From positions 1 through 64,000 of the forward strand of contig NZ_JAHRXF010000018.1 of the NCBI RefSeq assembly GCF_019104725.1: 64,000 nt of DNA. The letters run 5' to 3'. This document shows, one piece after another, positions 56,853 to 64,000 of this stretch. The translations under genes were made by a program, and so were the position numbers. The notes beneath the pieces were generated by a model that was not told the origin of the DNA, searched no databases, and saw only the letters and a list, made by a program, of their open reading frames with translations. This stretch comes from Streptomyces corallincola (GTDB lineage Bacteria; Actinomycetota; Actinomycetes; Streptomycetales; Streptomycetaceae). How positions within the stretch are numbered: position 1 is the stretch's first letter; every line of letters begins with the position of its first letter.

Positions 56853-58697
56853 ATGGACGCTCCCCTGTCCCCCAGCTCCCCCTCCCACCACGCGCCCTCC
56901 GGCCCCACCCCTTCCGGCACCACCCCGCTGCGTACGGTCGCCGTCGTCGGCCTGGGCACGATGGGCACCGGCATCACCGAGGTGCTGGTGAAGGCGGGCC
57001 GTACGGTGATCGGCATCGACACCGACCCGGCGCAGACCGCCCGCTGCGCCGCCGCGCTGGAGACCGCCACCGCGCGGGCCGTCGAGCGCGGCCGGATCAC
57101 CGACGCCGAACGCGCCGAGGCGCTGACCCGGCTGCGCACGGCCACCGACCTCGGCGCGGCGGCCGGAGCCAATCTGGTGATCGAGGTGACCCCGGAGTCG
57201 TACGAGGTCAAGCAGCGGGTGTTCCGCGAACTCGACGGTGTGGTGCGGCCGGACACGATCCTGGCGACCGGCACCAACGCGCTGTCCGTGACGAGGCTCG
57301 CGGCCGACTCCGCGCACCCCGAACGCGTCCTCGGTCTGCACTTCTTCAACCCGGCACCCGCGATGAAGCTGGTCGAGGTGGTCTCCTCGGTGCTGACCGC
57401 CCCGGCCGCCGTCGCCGCCGTCACGGACTTGGCGATCGAGCTGGGCAAGGAACCGGTGGCGGTCGGGGACCGGCCGGGATTCGTCGCGGACGGGCTGCTG
57501 TTCGGCTATCTCAACCAGGCCGCCGCGATGTACGAGGCCCGCTACGCCTCCCGCGAGGACATCGACGCGGCGATGAGGCTGGGCTGCGGCCTGCCGATGG
57601 GCCCGCTCGCGCTGCTGGACCTGATCGGCGTGGACACCGCGCGCACCGTGCTGGAGGCGATGTACGCCGAGTCCCGCGACCGGCTGCACGCCCCCGCGCC
57701 GATCCTGAAGCAGCTCGGCGCGGCCGGGCTGACCGGCCGCAAGTCGGGCCGGGGCTTCTACACGTACGAGGCACCGGGCAGCGCCACCGTCGTCCCGGAC
57801 GCGCTCACCCCGACCCCGGACAGCGCCGGCACCCCCGGCCGCCCGGTCCGCTCGGTCGGCGTGGCCGGGTCGGGCACGATGGCGTCGGGCATCGCGGAGG
57901 TCTTCGCCAAGGCGGGGTACGACGTGGTGCTGGCCGCCCGCGGCGCGGTGAAGGCGGAGGCGGCGAAGGCCAGGATCGCGGCGTCCCTGGACCGCTCGGT
58001 GGCCAGGGGACGGCTGACCGGGGAGACGGCGCGGGAGGTGCTGGCGCGGATCTCCCCGGCCGACTCCTACGACGCGTTCGCGGACGTGGACCTGGCGGTG
58101 GAGGCGGTCGCGGAGGACCTGGAGGTCAAGCGGGAGCTGTTCGCGGCGCTGGACAAGGTGTGCAGGCCGGGCGCGGTGCTGGCCACCACCACCTCCTCGC
58201 TGCCGGTGATCGCCTGCGCCCGCGCGACCTCGCGCCCCGCCGACGTGATCGGGATGCACTTCTTCAACCCGGCCCCGGCGATGAAGCTGGTCGAGGTGGT
58301 GCGCACCGTGCTGACCGCCGACGACGTGCACGCCACCGCCCGGGAGGTGTGCGCGCGGGTCCGCAAGCACCCGGTGGACTGCGGCGACCGGGCCGGGTTC
58401 ATCGTGAACGCGCTGCTGTTCCCGTATCTGAACAACGCGGTGAAGATGGTCCAGGAGCACTACGCGTCACTGGACGACATCGACGCGGCGATGAAGCTGG
58501 GCGGCGGCTATCCGATGGGCCCCTTCGAACTGCTCGACGTGGTGGGCCTGGACGTGTCGCTGGCGATCGAGAAGGTGCTGCACCGCGAGTTCCGCGACCC
58601 CGGCCTCGCCCCGGCGCCGCTGCTGGAGCATCTGGTGGCCGCGGGCTGCCTGGGCCGCAAGACCGGCCGGGGCTTCCGCGAGTATGCCCGCCCCTGA
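56853..58697 (+). CDS. Duplicated 3-hydroxyacyl-CoA dehydrogenase (3-hydroxybutyryl-CoA dehydrogenase type)
   Basis: The 614-residue protein is a head-to-tail fusion of two complete 3-hydroxyacyl-CoA dehydrogenase modules. The NAD sites are 'VVGLGTMGTGI' (about 31-41) and 'VAGSGTMASGI' (about 347-357). The second module keeps TTTSSLPVI, 'GMHFFNPAPAMKLVEV' and 'GFIVNALLFPYLN', that is the catalytic Ser/His/Glu/Asn set. In the first, the Ser motif is TGTNALSV and the Asn position is Asp213 ('GFVADGLLFGYLN'), although His163 and Glu175 remain. Only the second half is clearly competent. It oxidises or reduces 3-hydroxyacyl-CoA. Its place next to ccr suggests (S)-3-hydroxybutyryl-CoA feeding crotonyl-CoA. 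The ATG follows TCCTGGAG. Confidence 0.92.
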   Translation: MDAPLSPSSPSHHAPSGPTPSGTTPLRTVAVVGLGTMGTGITEVLVKAGRTVIGIDTDPAQTARCAAALETATARAVERGRITDAERAEALTRLRTATDLGAAAGANLVIEVTPESYEVKQRVFRELDGVVRPDTILATGTNALSVTRLAADSAHPERVLGLHFFNPAPAMKLVEVVSSVLTAPAAVAAVTDLAIELGKEPVAVGDRPGFVADGLLFGYLNQAAAMYEARYASREDIDAAMRLGCGLPMGPLALLDLIGVDTARTVLEAMYAESRDRLHAPAPILKQLGAAGLTGRKSGRGFYTYEAPGSATVVPDALTPTPDSAGTPGRPVRSVGVAGSGTMASGIAEVFAKAGYDVVLAARGAVKAEAAKARIAASLDRSVARGRLTGETAREVLARISPADSYDAFADVDLAVEAVAEDLEVKRELFAALDKVCRPGAVLATTTSSLPVIACARATSRPADVIGMHFFNPAPAMKLVEVVRTVLTADDVHATAREVCARVRKHPVDCGDRAGFIVNALLFPYLNNAVKMVQEHYASLDDIDAAMKLGGGYPMGPFELLDVVGLDVSLAIEKVLHREFRDPGLAPAPLLEHLVAAGCLGRKTGRGFREYARP

Positions 58698-58844
58698 GGG
58701 CCCGACGCCCGGTCCGGCGGCCCCGCCGACCGGTGCGGGCTGCTCCGGCCGGGCGGCTTCCCGCCGTCCGGCCGGGGCGGCGGGCGGCGGGAGGGCGCCC
58801 GTGGCCGGGGGCGCCGGACCGCGCACCGGGCCGGGCGCATGCAG

Positions 58845-58850
58845 TACGTT
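58845..58850 (+). promoter_or_regulatory. Leaderless -10 element of the tetR gene
   Basis: TACGTT ends 6 nt before the ATG at 58857, and no ribosome binding site is visible. The same hexamer forms the -10 of the downstream ccr promoter. Confidence 0.55.
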
Positions 58851-58856
58851 CAGGAC

Positions 58857-59690
58857 ATGCCCCAGCCTGCCAAGTCAGCCCGTGCCAGCGCCCCGACCGA
58901 CGTCCCGGAGAGCGCCGCGGGCAGTCGCGCCGCCGCCCAGCGGCTGAAAATGCGCCGGGAACTGGCCGCCGCCGCGATGGAGCTGTTCGCCACCAAGGGG
59001 TACGAGGCGACGACGGTGGACGAGATCGCCGCCGCCGCCGGGGTGGCGCGGCGCACCTTCTTCCGTCACTTCCGCTCCAAGGAGGAGGCGATCTTCCCGG
59101 ACCACGACGACACCCTGGTCCGGGCGGAGGCGGTGCTCAACGCGGCGCCCGCGCACGAGCATCCGCTCGACACGGTGTGCCGGGGCATCAAGGAGGTCAT
59201 GCGGATGTACGCGGGCCACCCGGACATCTCGGTGGCCCGGTACAAGCTGACCCGTGAGGTGCCGACGCTGCGCGAGGCGGAGATCGCCTCGGTGGCCCGC
59301 TACGAGCGGCTGTTCACCCGCTACCTGCTCGGCCACTTCGACGAGCACGCGCACGCCGACGACGCCAACGACGACCCGCTGCTCGCCGAGGTCGCCGCCT
59401 CGGCGGTGGTCACCGCCCACAACCACGTGCTGCGCCGCTGGCTGCGGGCGGGCGGACAGGGCGACGTGGAGGCGCAGTTGGACCACGCGTTCGCCATCGT
59501 GCGCAAGACGTTCGGCACCGGCATCGGCGCCGGACGCGCCACCGCCCCGCGCACGGGCGGCGGCACCGGTCCGGACTCCGCGCCCGCGACGGTGTCCGCG
59601 CACGGCGAGGTGCTGGTCACGGTGGCCCGGACCGATGCCCCGCTGGACGAGGTGATGCGGACCATCACGGAGGCGCTGAAGGAGCGCTGA
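58857..59690 (+). CDS. TetR-family transcriptional regulator (CcrR-like)
   Basis: The 277-residue protein has its TetR helix-turn-helix at about residues 31-80 ('RRELAAAAMELFATKGYEATTVDEIAAAAGVARRTFFRHFRSKEEAIFPDHDD'). An all-helical ligand domain follows. A C-terminal extension of about 60 residues is rich in Gly/Thr/Pro and ends 'VTVARTDAPLDEVMRTITEALKER'. It sits between the dehydrogenase and ccr, as does the ethylmalonyl-pathway regulator CcrR in other bacteria. Predicted targets are the palindrome at 59885-59899 and possibly its own leaderless promoter. The ATG at 58857 was preferred to 58839 because of the -10 spacing. Confidence 0.9.
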   Translation: MPQPAKSARASAPTDVPESAAGSRAAAQRLKMRRELAAAAMELFATKGYEATTVDEIAAAAGVARRTFFRHFRSKEEAIFPDHDDTLVRAEAVLNAAPAHEHPLDTVCRGIKEVMRMYAGHPDISVARYKLTREVPTLREAEIASVARYERLFTRYLLGHFDEHAHADDANDDPLLAEVAASAVVTAHNHVLRRWLRAGGQGDVEAQLDHAFAIVRKTFGTGIGAGRATAPRTGGGTGPDSAPATVSAHGEVLVTVARTDAPLDEVMRTITEALKER

Positions 59691-59741
59691 CCGGGTCGGC
59701 GCTGCCCGGCTCCCCCGCGCGGCGCTCTCTCCGCTGGGCTG

Positions 59742-59768
59742 ACGGCCACCCCTCGGGGTGGCCGTTTT
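59742..59768 (+). terminator. Rho-independent terminator of the tetR gene
   Basis: A 10-bp perfect stem, ACGGCCACCC (59742-59751) with GGGTGGCCGT (59756-59765), has a CTCG tetraloop followed by TTTT. It separates the regulator from ccr. Confidence 0.85.
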
Positions 59769-59860
59769 GCCATGTCAGGGGCGCTTTTCCACCCGCTCGG
59801 CGACCCCGTCTGATCGATCATCGCTCATTTGTTACGTAAAGATTTCATCTGAGATCAATA

Positions 59861-59884
59861 GGTGGCACTCAGTGCCTTGCCACC
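59861..59884. promoter_or_regulatory. Upstream nested inverted repeat of the ccr promoter
   Basis: The outer arms GGTGGC (59861-59866) and GCCACC (59879-59884) enclose GGCAC-TCA-GTGCC (59864-59876). It overlaps the -35 element of ccr. Confidence 0.5.
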
Positions 59885-59905
59885 TGACACGCGGTGTCAT
59901 ACGTT
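59877..59905 (+). promoter_or_regulatory. ccr promoter with a perfect palindrome in the spacer
   Basis: TTGCCA (-35, 59877-59882) and TACGTT (-10, 59900-59905) are spaced by 17 bp. The palindrome TGACAC-GCG-GTGTCA (59885-59899) fills the spacer almost exactly. A regulator bound there would touch both hexamers' inner faces. The transcript would begin near 59912 with a leader of about 196 nt before ccr. Confidence 0.65.
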
Positions 59906-60107
59906 GAAGGAGTCCGGGCGGCCGGAGCACCGCATCCCAGGTGCGCCGACTGTCCCCGCGGGCCCTGTCGCCCGTGCGCCCGGACGCCTGCGTCACAGGC
60001 AACCTCCCGCGCCGCACAGCGCCACCGAGAACCCAGCACCCGACACCGCACCGCCGACCCATCGAGGCGTCCCCCCAGCGGGACCGCTCACCGCCGGAGG
60101 CAACACC

Positions 60108-61451
60108 GTGACCGTGAAGGACATCCTGGAAGCGATCCAGTCGCAGGACGCCACGTCCGCCGACTTCGCCGCCCTGCCGCTGCCCGAGTCGTACCGCGCG
60201 ATCACCGTGCACAAGGACGAGACGGAGATGTTCGCGGGCCTGGAGACCCGCGACAAGGACCCGCGCAGGTCCACCCACCTCGACGAGGTGCCGCTGCCCG
60301 AACTCGGGCCCGGCGAGGCCCTGGTGGCCGTCATGGCCTCCTCGGTCAACTACAACTCCGTGTGGACCTCGATCTTCGAGCCGATGTCCACCTTCGGCTT
60401 CCTGGAGCGCTACGGCCGCACCAACGAACTGGCCGCGCGGCACGACCTGCCGTACCACATCATCGGCTCCGACCTCGCGGGCGTCGTGCTGCGCACCGGA
60501 CCCGGCGTCAACGCCTGGAAGCCCGGTGACGAGGTCGTCGCGCACTGCCTCTCGGTGGAGCTGGAGTCCTCCGACGGGCACAACGACACGATGCTCGACC
60601 CCGAGCAGCGCATCTGGGGCTTCGAGACCAACTTCGGCGGGCTGGCCGAGATAGCCCTCGTCAAGTCCAACCAGCTGATGCCGAAGCCGGACCACCTCAG
60701 CTGGGAGGAGGCCGCCGCGCCCGGCCTGGTCAACTCCACCGCCTACCGGCAGCTCGTCTCCCGCAACGGCGCCCAGATGAAGCAGGGCGACAACGTCCTG
60801 ATCTGGGGCGCGAGCGGCGGACTCGGCTCGTACGCCACCCAGTTCGCGCTGGCCGGGGGCGCCACCCCGATCTGTGTCGTCTCCAGCGAGGAGAAGGCGC
60901 GGATCGCCCGGAGCATGGGCGCCGAGCTGGTCATCGACCGCAACGCCGAGGACTACCGGTTCTGGAAGGACGAGCACACCCAGGACCCCAAGGAGTGGAA
61001 GCGGTTCGGCAAGCGCATCCGCGAACTCACCGGCGGCGAGGACGTGGACATCGTCTTCGAGCACCCCGGCCGCGAGACCTTCGGCGCCTCCGTGTACGTC
61101 ACGCGCAAGGGCGGCACCGTCGTGACCTGCGCCTCCACCTCCGGCTACCACCACGAGTACGACAACCGGTACCTGTGGATGTCGCTCAAGAGGATCGTCG
61201 GCTCGCACTTCGCCAACTACCGCGAGGCGTGGGAGGCCAACCGCCTGATCGCCAAGGGGAAGATCCACCCCACGCTGTCCAAGGTGTACGCCCTTAAGGA
61301 CACCGGGCAGGCCGCGCACGACGTGCACCGCAACGCCCACCAGGGCAAGGTCGGCGTGCTGTGCCTGGCCCCCGAGGAAGGGCTCGGTGTGCGCGACCAC
61401 GCGATGCGCGCCACGCACCTCGACGCCATCAACCGCTTCCGGAACGTCTGA
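60108..61451 (+). CDS. ccr: Crotonyl-CoA carboxylase/reductase
   Basis: The 447-residue member of the MDR superfamily reductively carboxylates crotonyl-CoA to (2S)-ethylmalonyl-CoA with NADPH and CO2. It is the key step of the ethylmalonyl-CoA pathway and a source of polyketide extender units. Signatures are 'VMASSVNYNSVWTSIFEPMSTFGFLERYGRTNELAARHDLPYHIIGSDLAGVVLRTGPGVNAWKPGDEV', 'FGGLAEIALVKSNQLMPKPDHLSWEEAAAPGLVNSTAYRQL', 'VLIWGASGGLGSYATQFAL' and 'CASTSGYHHEYDNRYLWMSLKRIVGSHFANYREAWEANRLI'. The conserved N81/H365-type CO2-binding context is intact by eye. The GTG at 60108 follows GGAGG; the upstream open frame is the untranslated leader. It is transcribed with the mutase 9 bp downstream. 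Confidence 0.97.
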   Translation: MTVKDILEAIQSQDATSADFAALPLPESYRAITVHKDETEMFAGLETRDKDPRRSTHLDEVPLPELGPGEALVAVMASSVNYNSVWTSIFEPMSTFGFLERYGRTNELAARHDLPYHIIGSDLAGVVLRTGPGVNAWKPGDEVVAHCLSVELESSDGHNDTMLDPEQRIWGFETNFGGLAEIALVKSNQLMPKPDHLSWEEAAAPGLVNSTAYRQLVSRNGAQMKQGDNVLIWGASGGLGSYATQFALAGGATPICVVSSEEKARIARSMGAELVIDRNAEDYRFWKDEHTQDPKEWKRFGKRIRELTGGEDVDIVFEHPGRETFGASVYVTRKGGTVVTCASTSGYHHEYDNRYLWMSLKRIVGSHFANYREAWEANRLIAKGKIHPTLSKVYALKDTGQAAHDVHRNAHQGKVGVLCLAPEEGLGVRDHAMRATHLDAINRFRNV

Positions 61452-61460
61452 GAGACGGGC

Positions 61461-63488
61461 ATGACAGAGCGTCAGAAGGACCGCCCGTGGCTCATGCGGA
61501 CGTACGCGGGCCACTCCACGGCCGAGGCGTCCAACGAGCTGTACCGGCAGGGCCTCGCCAAGGGCCAGACGGGTCTGTCGGTGGCGTTCGACCTGCCGAC
61601 CCAGACCGGCTACGACCCCGATCACGTCCTCGCCCGCGGCGAGGTCGGCCGGGTCGGGGTGCCCGTCTCCCATCTCGGTGACATGCGGCGGCTGTTCCAG
61701 GACATCCCGCTGGAGCGGATGAACACCTCGATGACGATCAACGCCACCGCCATGTGGCTGCTGGCGCTCTACCAGGTCGTCGCCGAGGAGCAGGGCGCGG
61801 ACGTCGCCGGGCTCCAGGGCACCACGCAGAACGACATCGTCAAGGAGTACCTGTCGCGCGGGACGCACGTCTTCCCGCCCGGCCCCTCGCTGCGACTGAC
61901 CACCGACATGATCGCGTACACGGTGGCGCACCTGCCGAAGTGGAACCCGATCAACATCTGCAGCTACCACCTCCAGGAGGCCGGGGCCACACCGGTGCAG
62001 GAGATCGCGTACGCGATGTCCACCGCCATCGCCGTGCTGGACGCCGTCCGCGACGGCGGGCAGGTGACCGAGGAACGGATGGGGGACGTGGTCGCGCGGA
62101 TCTCGTTCTTCGTCAACGCGGGCGTCCGCTTCGTCGAGGAGATGTGCAAGATGCGCGCCTTCGGCCGCATCTGGGACCGGATCACCCGCGAGCGGTACGG
62201 CATCGAGGACCCCCGGCAGCGCCGGTTCCGCTACGGCGTGCAGGTCAACTCCCTCGGCCTGACCGAAGCCCAGCCGGAGAACAACGTCCAGCGGATCGTG
62301 CTGGAGATGCTGGCCGTCACGCTCTCCAAGGACGCCCGCGCCCGCGCGGTGCAACTCCCCGCCTGGAACGAGGCGTTGGGGCTGCCCCGGCCCTGGGACC
62401 AGCAGTGGTCGCTGCGCATCCAGCAGGTCCTGGCGCACGAGAGCGACCTGCTGGAGTACGAGGACATCTTCGCCGGGTCGCACGTGATCGAGGCGAAGGT
62501 GGAGACGCTGGTGGAGGAGTCCCTCGCGGAGATCGGGCGCATCGAGGAGATGGGCGGCGCGATGGCCGCCGTCGAGTCCGGCTACCTCAAGTCGCGGCTG
62601 GTCGCCTCGCACGCCGAGCGGCGGGCCCGGATCGAGGGCGGCGCCGAGAAGATCGTCGGCGTCAACATCTACGAGACCAGCGAGCCCAGCCCGCTCACCG
62701 CCGACCTGGACACCGCGATCCAGACGGTGGACCCGGCGGTCGAGGCCCACGCGGTGGAGGCGATCGGCCACTGGCGGGACACCCGCTACCAGCCGCCGTT
62801 CAACCACCCGCGTCCCTGCAAGGCGCTGGAGCGGCTGAAACAGGCCGCGCGCGGCACCGCCAACCTGATGGAGGCCACGCTCGACTGCGCCCGCGCCGGG
62901 GTGACCACCGGCGAGTGGGCGGGCGCGCTGCGCGAGGTGTTCGGGGAGTACCGGGCGCCCACCGGGGTGTCCTCCGCGCCGGTCGCGGTCCCCGCCGAGT
63001 CCGGCTCGGCGCTCGCGGAGGTACGGGCACGGGTGGCCGCCACGGCGCGTGAAATGGGCGTCGGCAAGCTGCGGTTCCTGGTCGGCAAGCCGGGCCTGGA
63101 CGGGCACTCCAACGGCGCCGAGCAGATCGCGGTGCGTGCCCGCGACGCCGGGTTCGAGGTGGTCTACCAGGGCATCCGGCTCACCCCGGAGCAGATCGTG
63201 GACGCCGCCCTCGCGGAGGACGTGCACGCGGTCGGCCTGTCCATCCTGTCCGGCTCGCACGCGCAACTGGTTCCGGACGTGCTGGACCGGCTGCGCGAGG
63301 CGGGCGCCGCCGACATCCCGGTGATCGCCGGGGGGATCATCCCGAACGCGGACGCCGCGCGGCTCAGGGCGGCCGGTGTGGCGGCCGTGTTCACCCCGAA
63401 GGACTTCGACATCACCGGGATCATCGGCCGTATCGTCGATGAGATCCGCACCGCCAACAAGCTCGAACCCCTGGAGGTCCCCGCATGA
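61461..63488 (+). CDS. ecm: B12-dependent ethylmalonyl-CoA mutase (MeaA/Ecm)
   Basis: The 675-residue single-chain acyl-CoA mutase has its catalytic TIM barrel at about 1-500: 'RTYAGHSTAEASNELYRQGLAKGQTGLSVAFDLPTQTGYDPDH', 'MNTSMTINATAMWLLALYQ', 'GTTQNDIVKEYLSRGTHVFPPGPSLRLTTDMIAYT' and 'RFRYGVQVNSLGLTEAQPENN'. The C-terminal B12 domain has the DxHxxG motif in 'GLDGHSNGAEQIAVRARDAGFEVVYQGI' and 'GLSILSGSHAQLVPDVLDRL'. It converts (2R)-ethylmalonyl-CoA to methylsuccinyl-CoA. A fused single chain, rather than the two-subunit form, matches MeaA. It overlaps the lyase start by 4 bp (ATGA). Confidence 0.95.
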   Translation: MTERQKDRPWLMRTYAGHSTAEASNELYRQGLAKGQTGLSVAFDLPTQTGYDPDHVLARGEVGRVGVPVSHLGDMRRLFQDIPLERMNTSMTINATAMWLLALYQVVAEEQGADVAGLQGTTQNDIVKEYLSRGTHVFPPGPSLRLTTDMIAYTVAHLPKWNPINICSYHLQEAGATPVQEIAYAMSTAIAVLDAVRDGGQVTEERMGDVVARISFFVNAGVRFVEEMCKMRAFGRIWDRITRERYGIEDPRQRRFRYGVQVNSLGLTEAQPENNVQRIVLEMLAVTLSKDARARAVQLPAWNEALGLPRPWDQQWSLRIQQVLAHESDLLEYEDIFAGSHVIEAKVETLVEESLAEIGRIEEMGGAMAAVESGYLKSRLVASHAERRARIEGGAEKIVGVNIYETSEPSPLTADLDTAIQTVDPAVEAHAVEAIGHWRDTRYQPPFNHPRPCKALERLKQAARGTANLMEATLDCARAGVTTGEWAGALREVFGEYRAPTGVSSAPVAVPAESGSALAEVRARVAATAREMGVGKLRFLVGKPGLDGHSNGAEQIAVRARDAGFEVVYQGIRLTPEQIVDAALAEDVHAVGLSILSGSHAQLVPDVLDRLREAGAADIPVIAGGIIPNADAARLRAAGVAAVFTPKDFDITGIIGRIVDEIRTANKLEPLEVPA

Positions 63489-64000
63489 GCCGCCCGTCCA
63501 CCGACACCGCCCCGGCCGTCGATCGTCTGCGTCCCCGGCGCTCCTGTCTGGCGGTACCCGGAAGCAACCCGCGTTTCCTGGAGAAGGCTCAGGGCCTCCC
63601 CGCCGACCAGGTGTTCCTGGACCTGGAGGACGCGTGCGCGCCGCTGGCCAAGCCCGAGGCGCGGCACACCATCGTCAAGTTCCTCAACGAGGGCGACTGG
63701 ACGGGCAAGACACGGGTGGTGCGGGTCAACGACTGGACGACCGAGTGGACGTACCGCGACGTCGTGACGGTGGTCGAGGGCGCGGGCCCGAACCTGGACT
63801 GCGTCATGCTGCCCAAGGTGCAGGACGCCCAGCAGGTGGTCGCCCTCGACCTGCTCCTGACCCAGATCGAGAAGACGATGGGCTTCGAGGTCGGGCGGAT
63901 CGGCATCGAGGCGCAGATCGAGAACGCGCGCGGGCTGAACAACGTCAACGCCATCGCGGAGGCGTCGCCCCGGCTGGAGACGATCGTCTTCGGCCCGGCC
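63485..64000 (+). CDS. CoA ester lyase, beta-methylmalyl/malyl-CoA lyase type (3' end outside window)
   Basis: The first 172 residues of a CitE/HpcH-fold lyase have 'RPRRSCLAVPGSNPRFLEKAQGLPADQVFLDLEDACAPLAKPEARHTIV', 'RVVRVNDWTTEWTYRDV', 'VEGAGPNLDCVMLPKVQDAQQVVALDLLLTQIE' and 'GRIGIEAQIENARGLNNVNAIAEASPRLETIVFGPA'. The arginine and acidic magnesium sites are visible. In the ethylmalonyl-CoA pathway it cleaves (2R,3S)-beta-methylmalyl-CoA to propionyl-CoA and glyoxylate. The frame is open at the window end. The start overlaps the mutase stop by 4 bp. Confidence 0.93.
   Translation, partial: MSRPSTDTAPAVDRLRPRRSCLAVPGSNPRFLEKAQGLPADQVFLDLEDACAPLAKPEARHTIVKFLNEGDWTGKTRVVRVNDWTTEWTYRDVVTVVEGAGPNLDCVMLPKVQDAQQVVALDLLLTQIEKTMGFEVGRIGIEAQIENARGLNNVNAIAEASPRLETIVFGPA

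Noticed and set aside
59832-63266. 1,144-codon open frame on the minus strand
   Set aside because: It is the antisense frame of ccr and the mutase, with no domains in its translation.

Overview
The window is a stretch of Streptomyces-type chromosome. The GC content is very high, GTG and TTG starts are common, and many adjacent genes share 4-bp ATGA/GTGA stop-start overlaps. Several families are typical of the genus: DUF6158, a DUF5753-type XRE regulator, a GH75 chitosanase, a ten-gene gvp cluster and the ethylmalonyl-CoA pathway. I see no insertion sequence, prophage, CRISPR array or rRNA. Nearly all of it reads as chromosomal backbone with small accessory modules.

Layout. 0-4.6 kb: the tail of an ECF sigma factor, a tRNA-Leu(GAG), and a decayed formate/oxalate module. 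That module has an OFA transporter with an overlapping 42-aa small subunit, a broken formate-dehydrogenase iron-sulfur subunit and an intact fdhD. 4.6-10.8 kb: a BASS transporter divergent from a LysR regulator, a long-chain acyl-CoA ligase, an aldo/keto reductase, and a secreted chitosanase with a palindrome at its promoter. 10.8-16.6 kb: methyltransferases (one apparently frameshifted), an SDR, a pterin dehydratase, two unrelated HTH regulators and OsmC. 16.6-30.7 kb: membrane and envelope proteins (PDE, DedA, PAP2-DAG kinase), two metallo-beta-lactamase-fold hydrolases, an aminotransferase-like protein without any lysine, PfpI, ABC-F and a phosphoglycerate-mutase-type phosphatase.

30.7-36.6 kb: a complete gas vesicle operon read right to left as gvpO-A-F-G-Y-Z-J-L-S-K, with seven 4-bp overlaps, next to a human-like transketolase. 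39-45 kb: a tightly coupled four-peptidase operon (M55 D-aminopeptidase, M20, S9, S66 LD-carboxypeptidase), which suggests muropeptide or D-amino-acid peptide recycling. 46-56.4 kb: a PAS/GAF/SpoIIE/HATPase phosphatase, an MFS exporter fused to three prealbumin-like repeats, an SRPBCC protein, an SOS-box-controlled radical SAM protein, a secreted tripeptidyl aminopeptidase, a GNAT and a HEAT-repeat protein.

56.8-64 kb: the ethylmalonyl-CoA pathway. A duplicated 3-hydroxyacyl-CoA dehydrogenase is followed by a TetR regulator, crotonyl-CoA carboxylase/reductase, a B12-dependent ethylmalonyl-CoA mutase, and the start of a malyl-CoA lyase that runs off the window. A perfect 15-bp palindrome sits exactly in the -35/-10 spacer of the ccr promoter.

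The observations most worth following up are the decayed formate dehydrogenase locus, the lysine-free aminotransferase fold, the degenerate first half of the dehydrogenase fusion, the exporter-prealbumin fusion, the gas-vesicle polyampholyte proteins, and a recurrent leaderless-promoter pattern in front of regulators. I did not find a clearly unprecedented multi-gene system.
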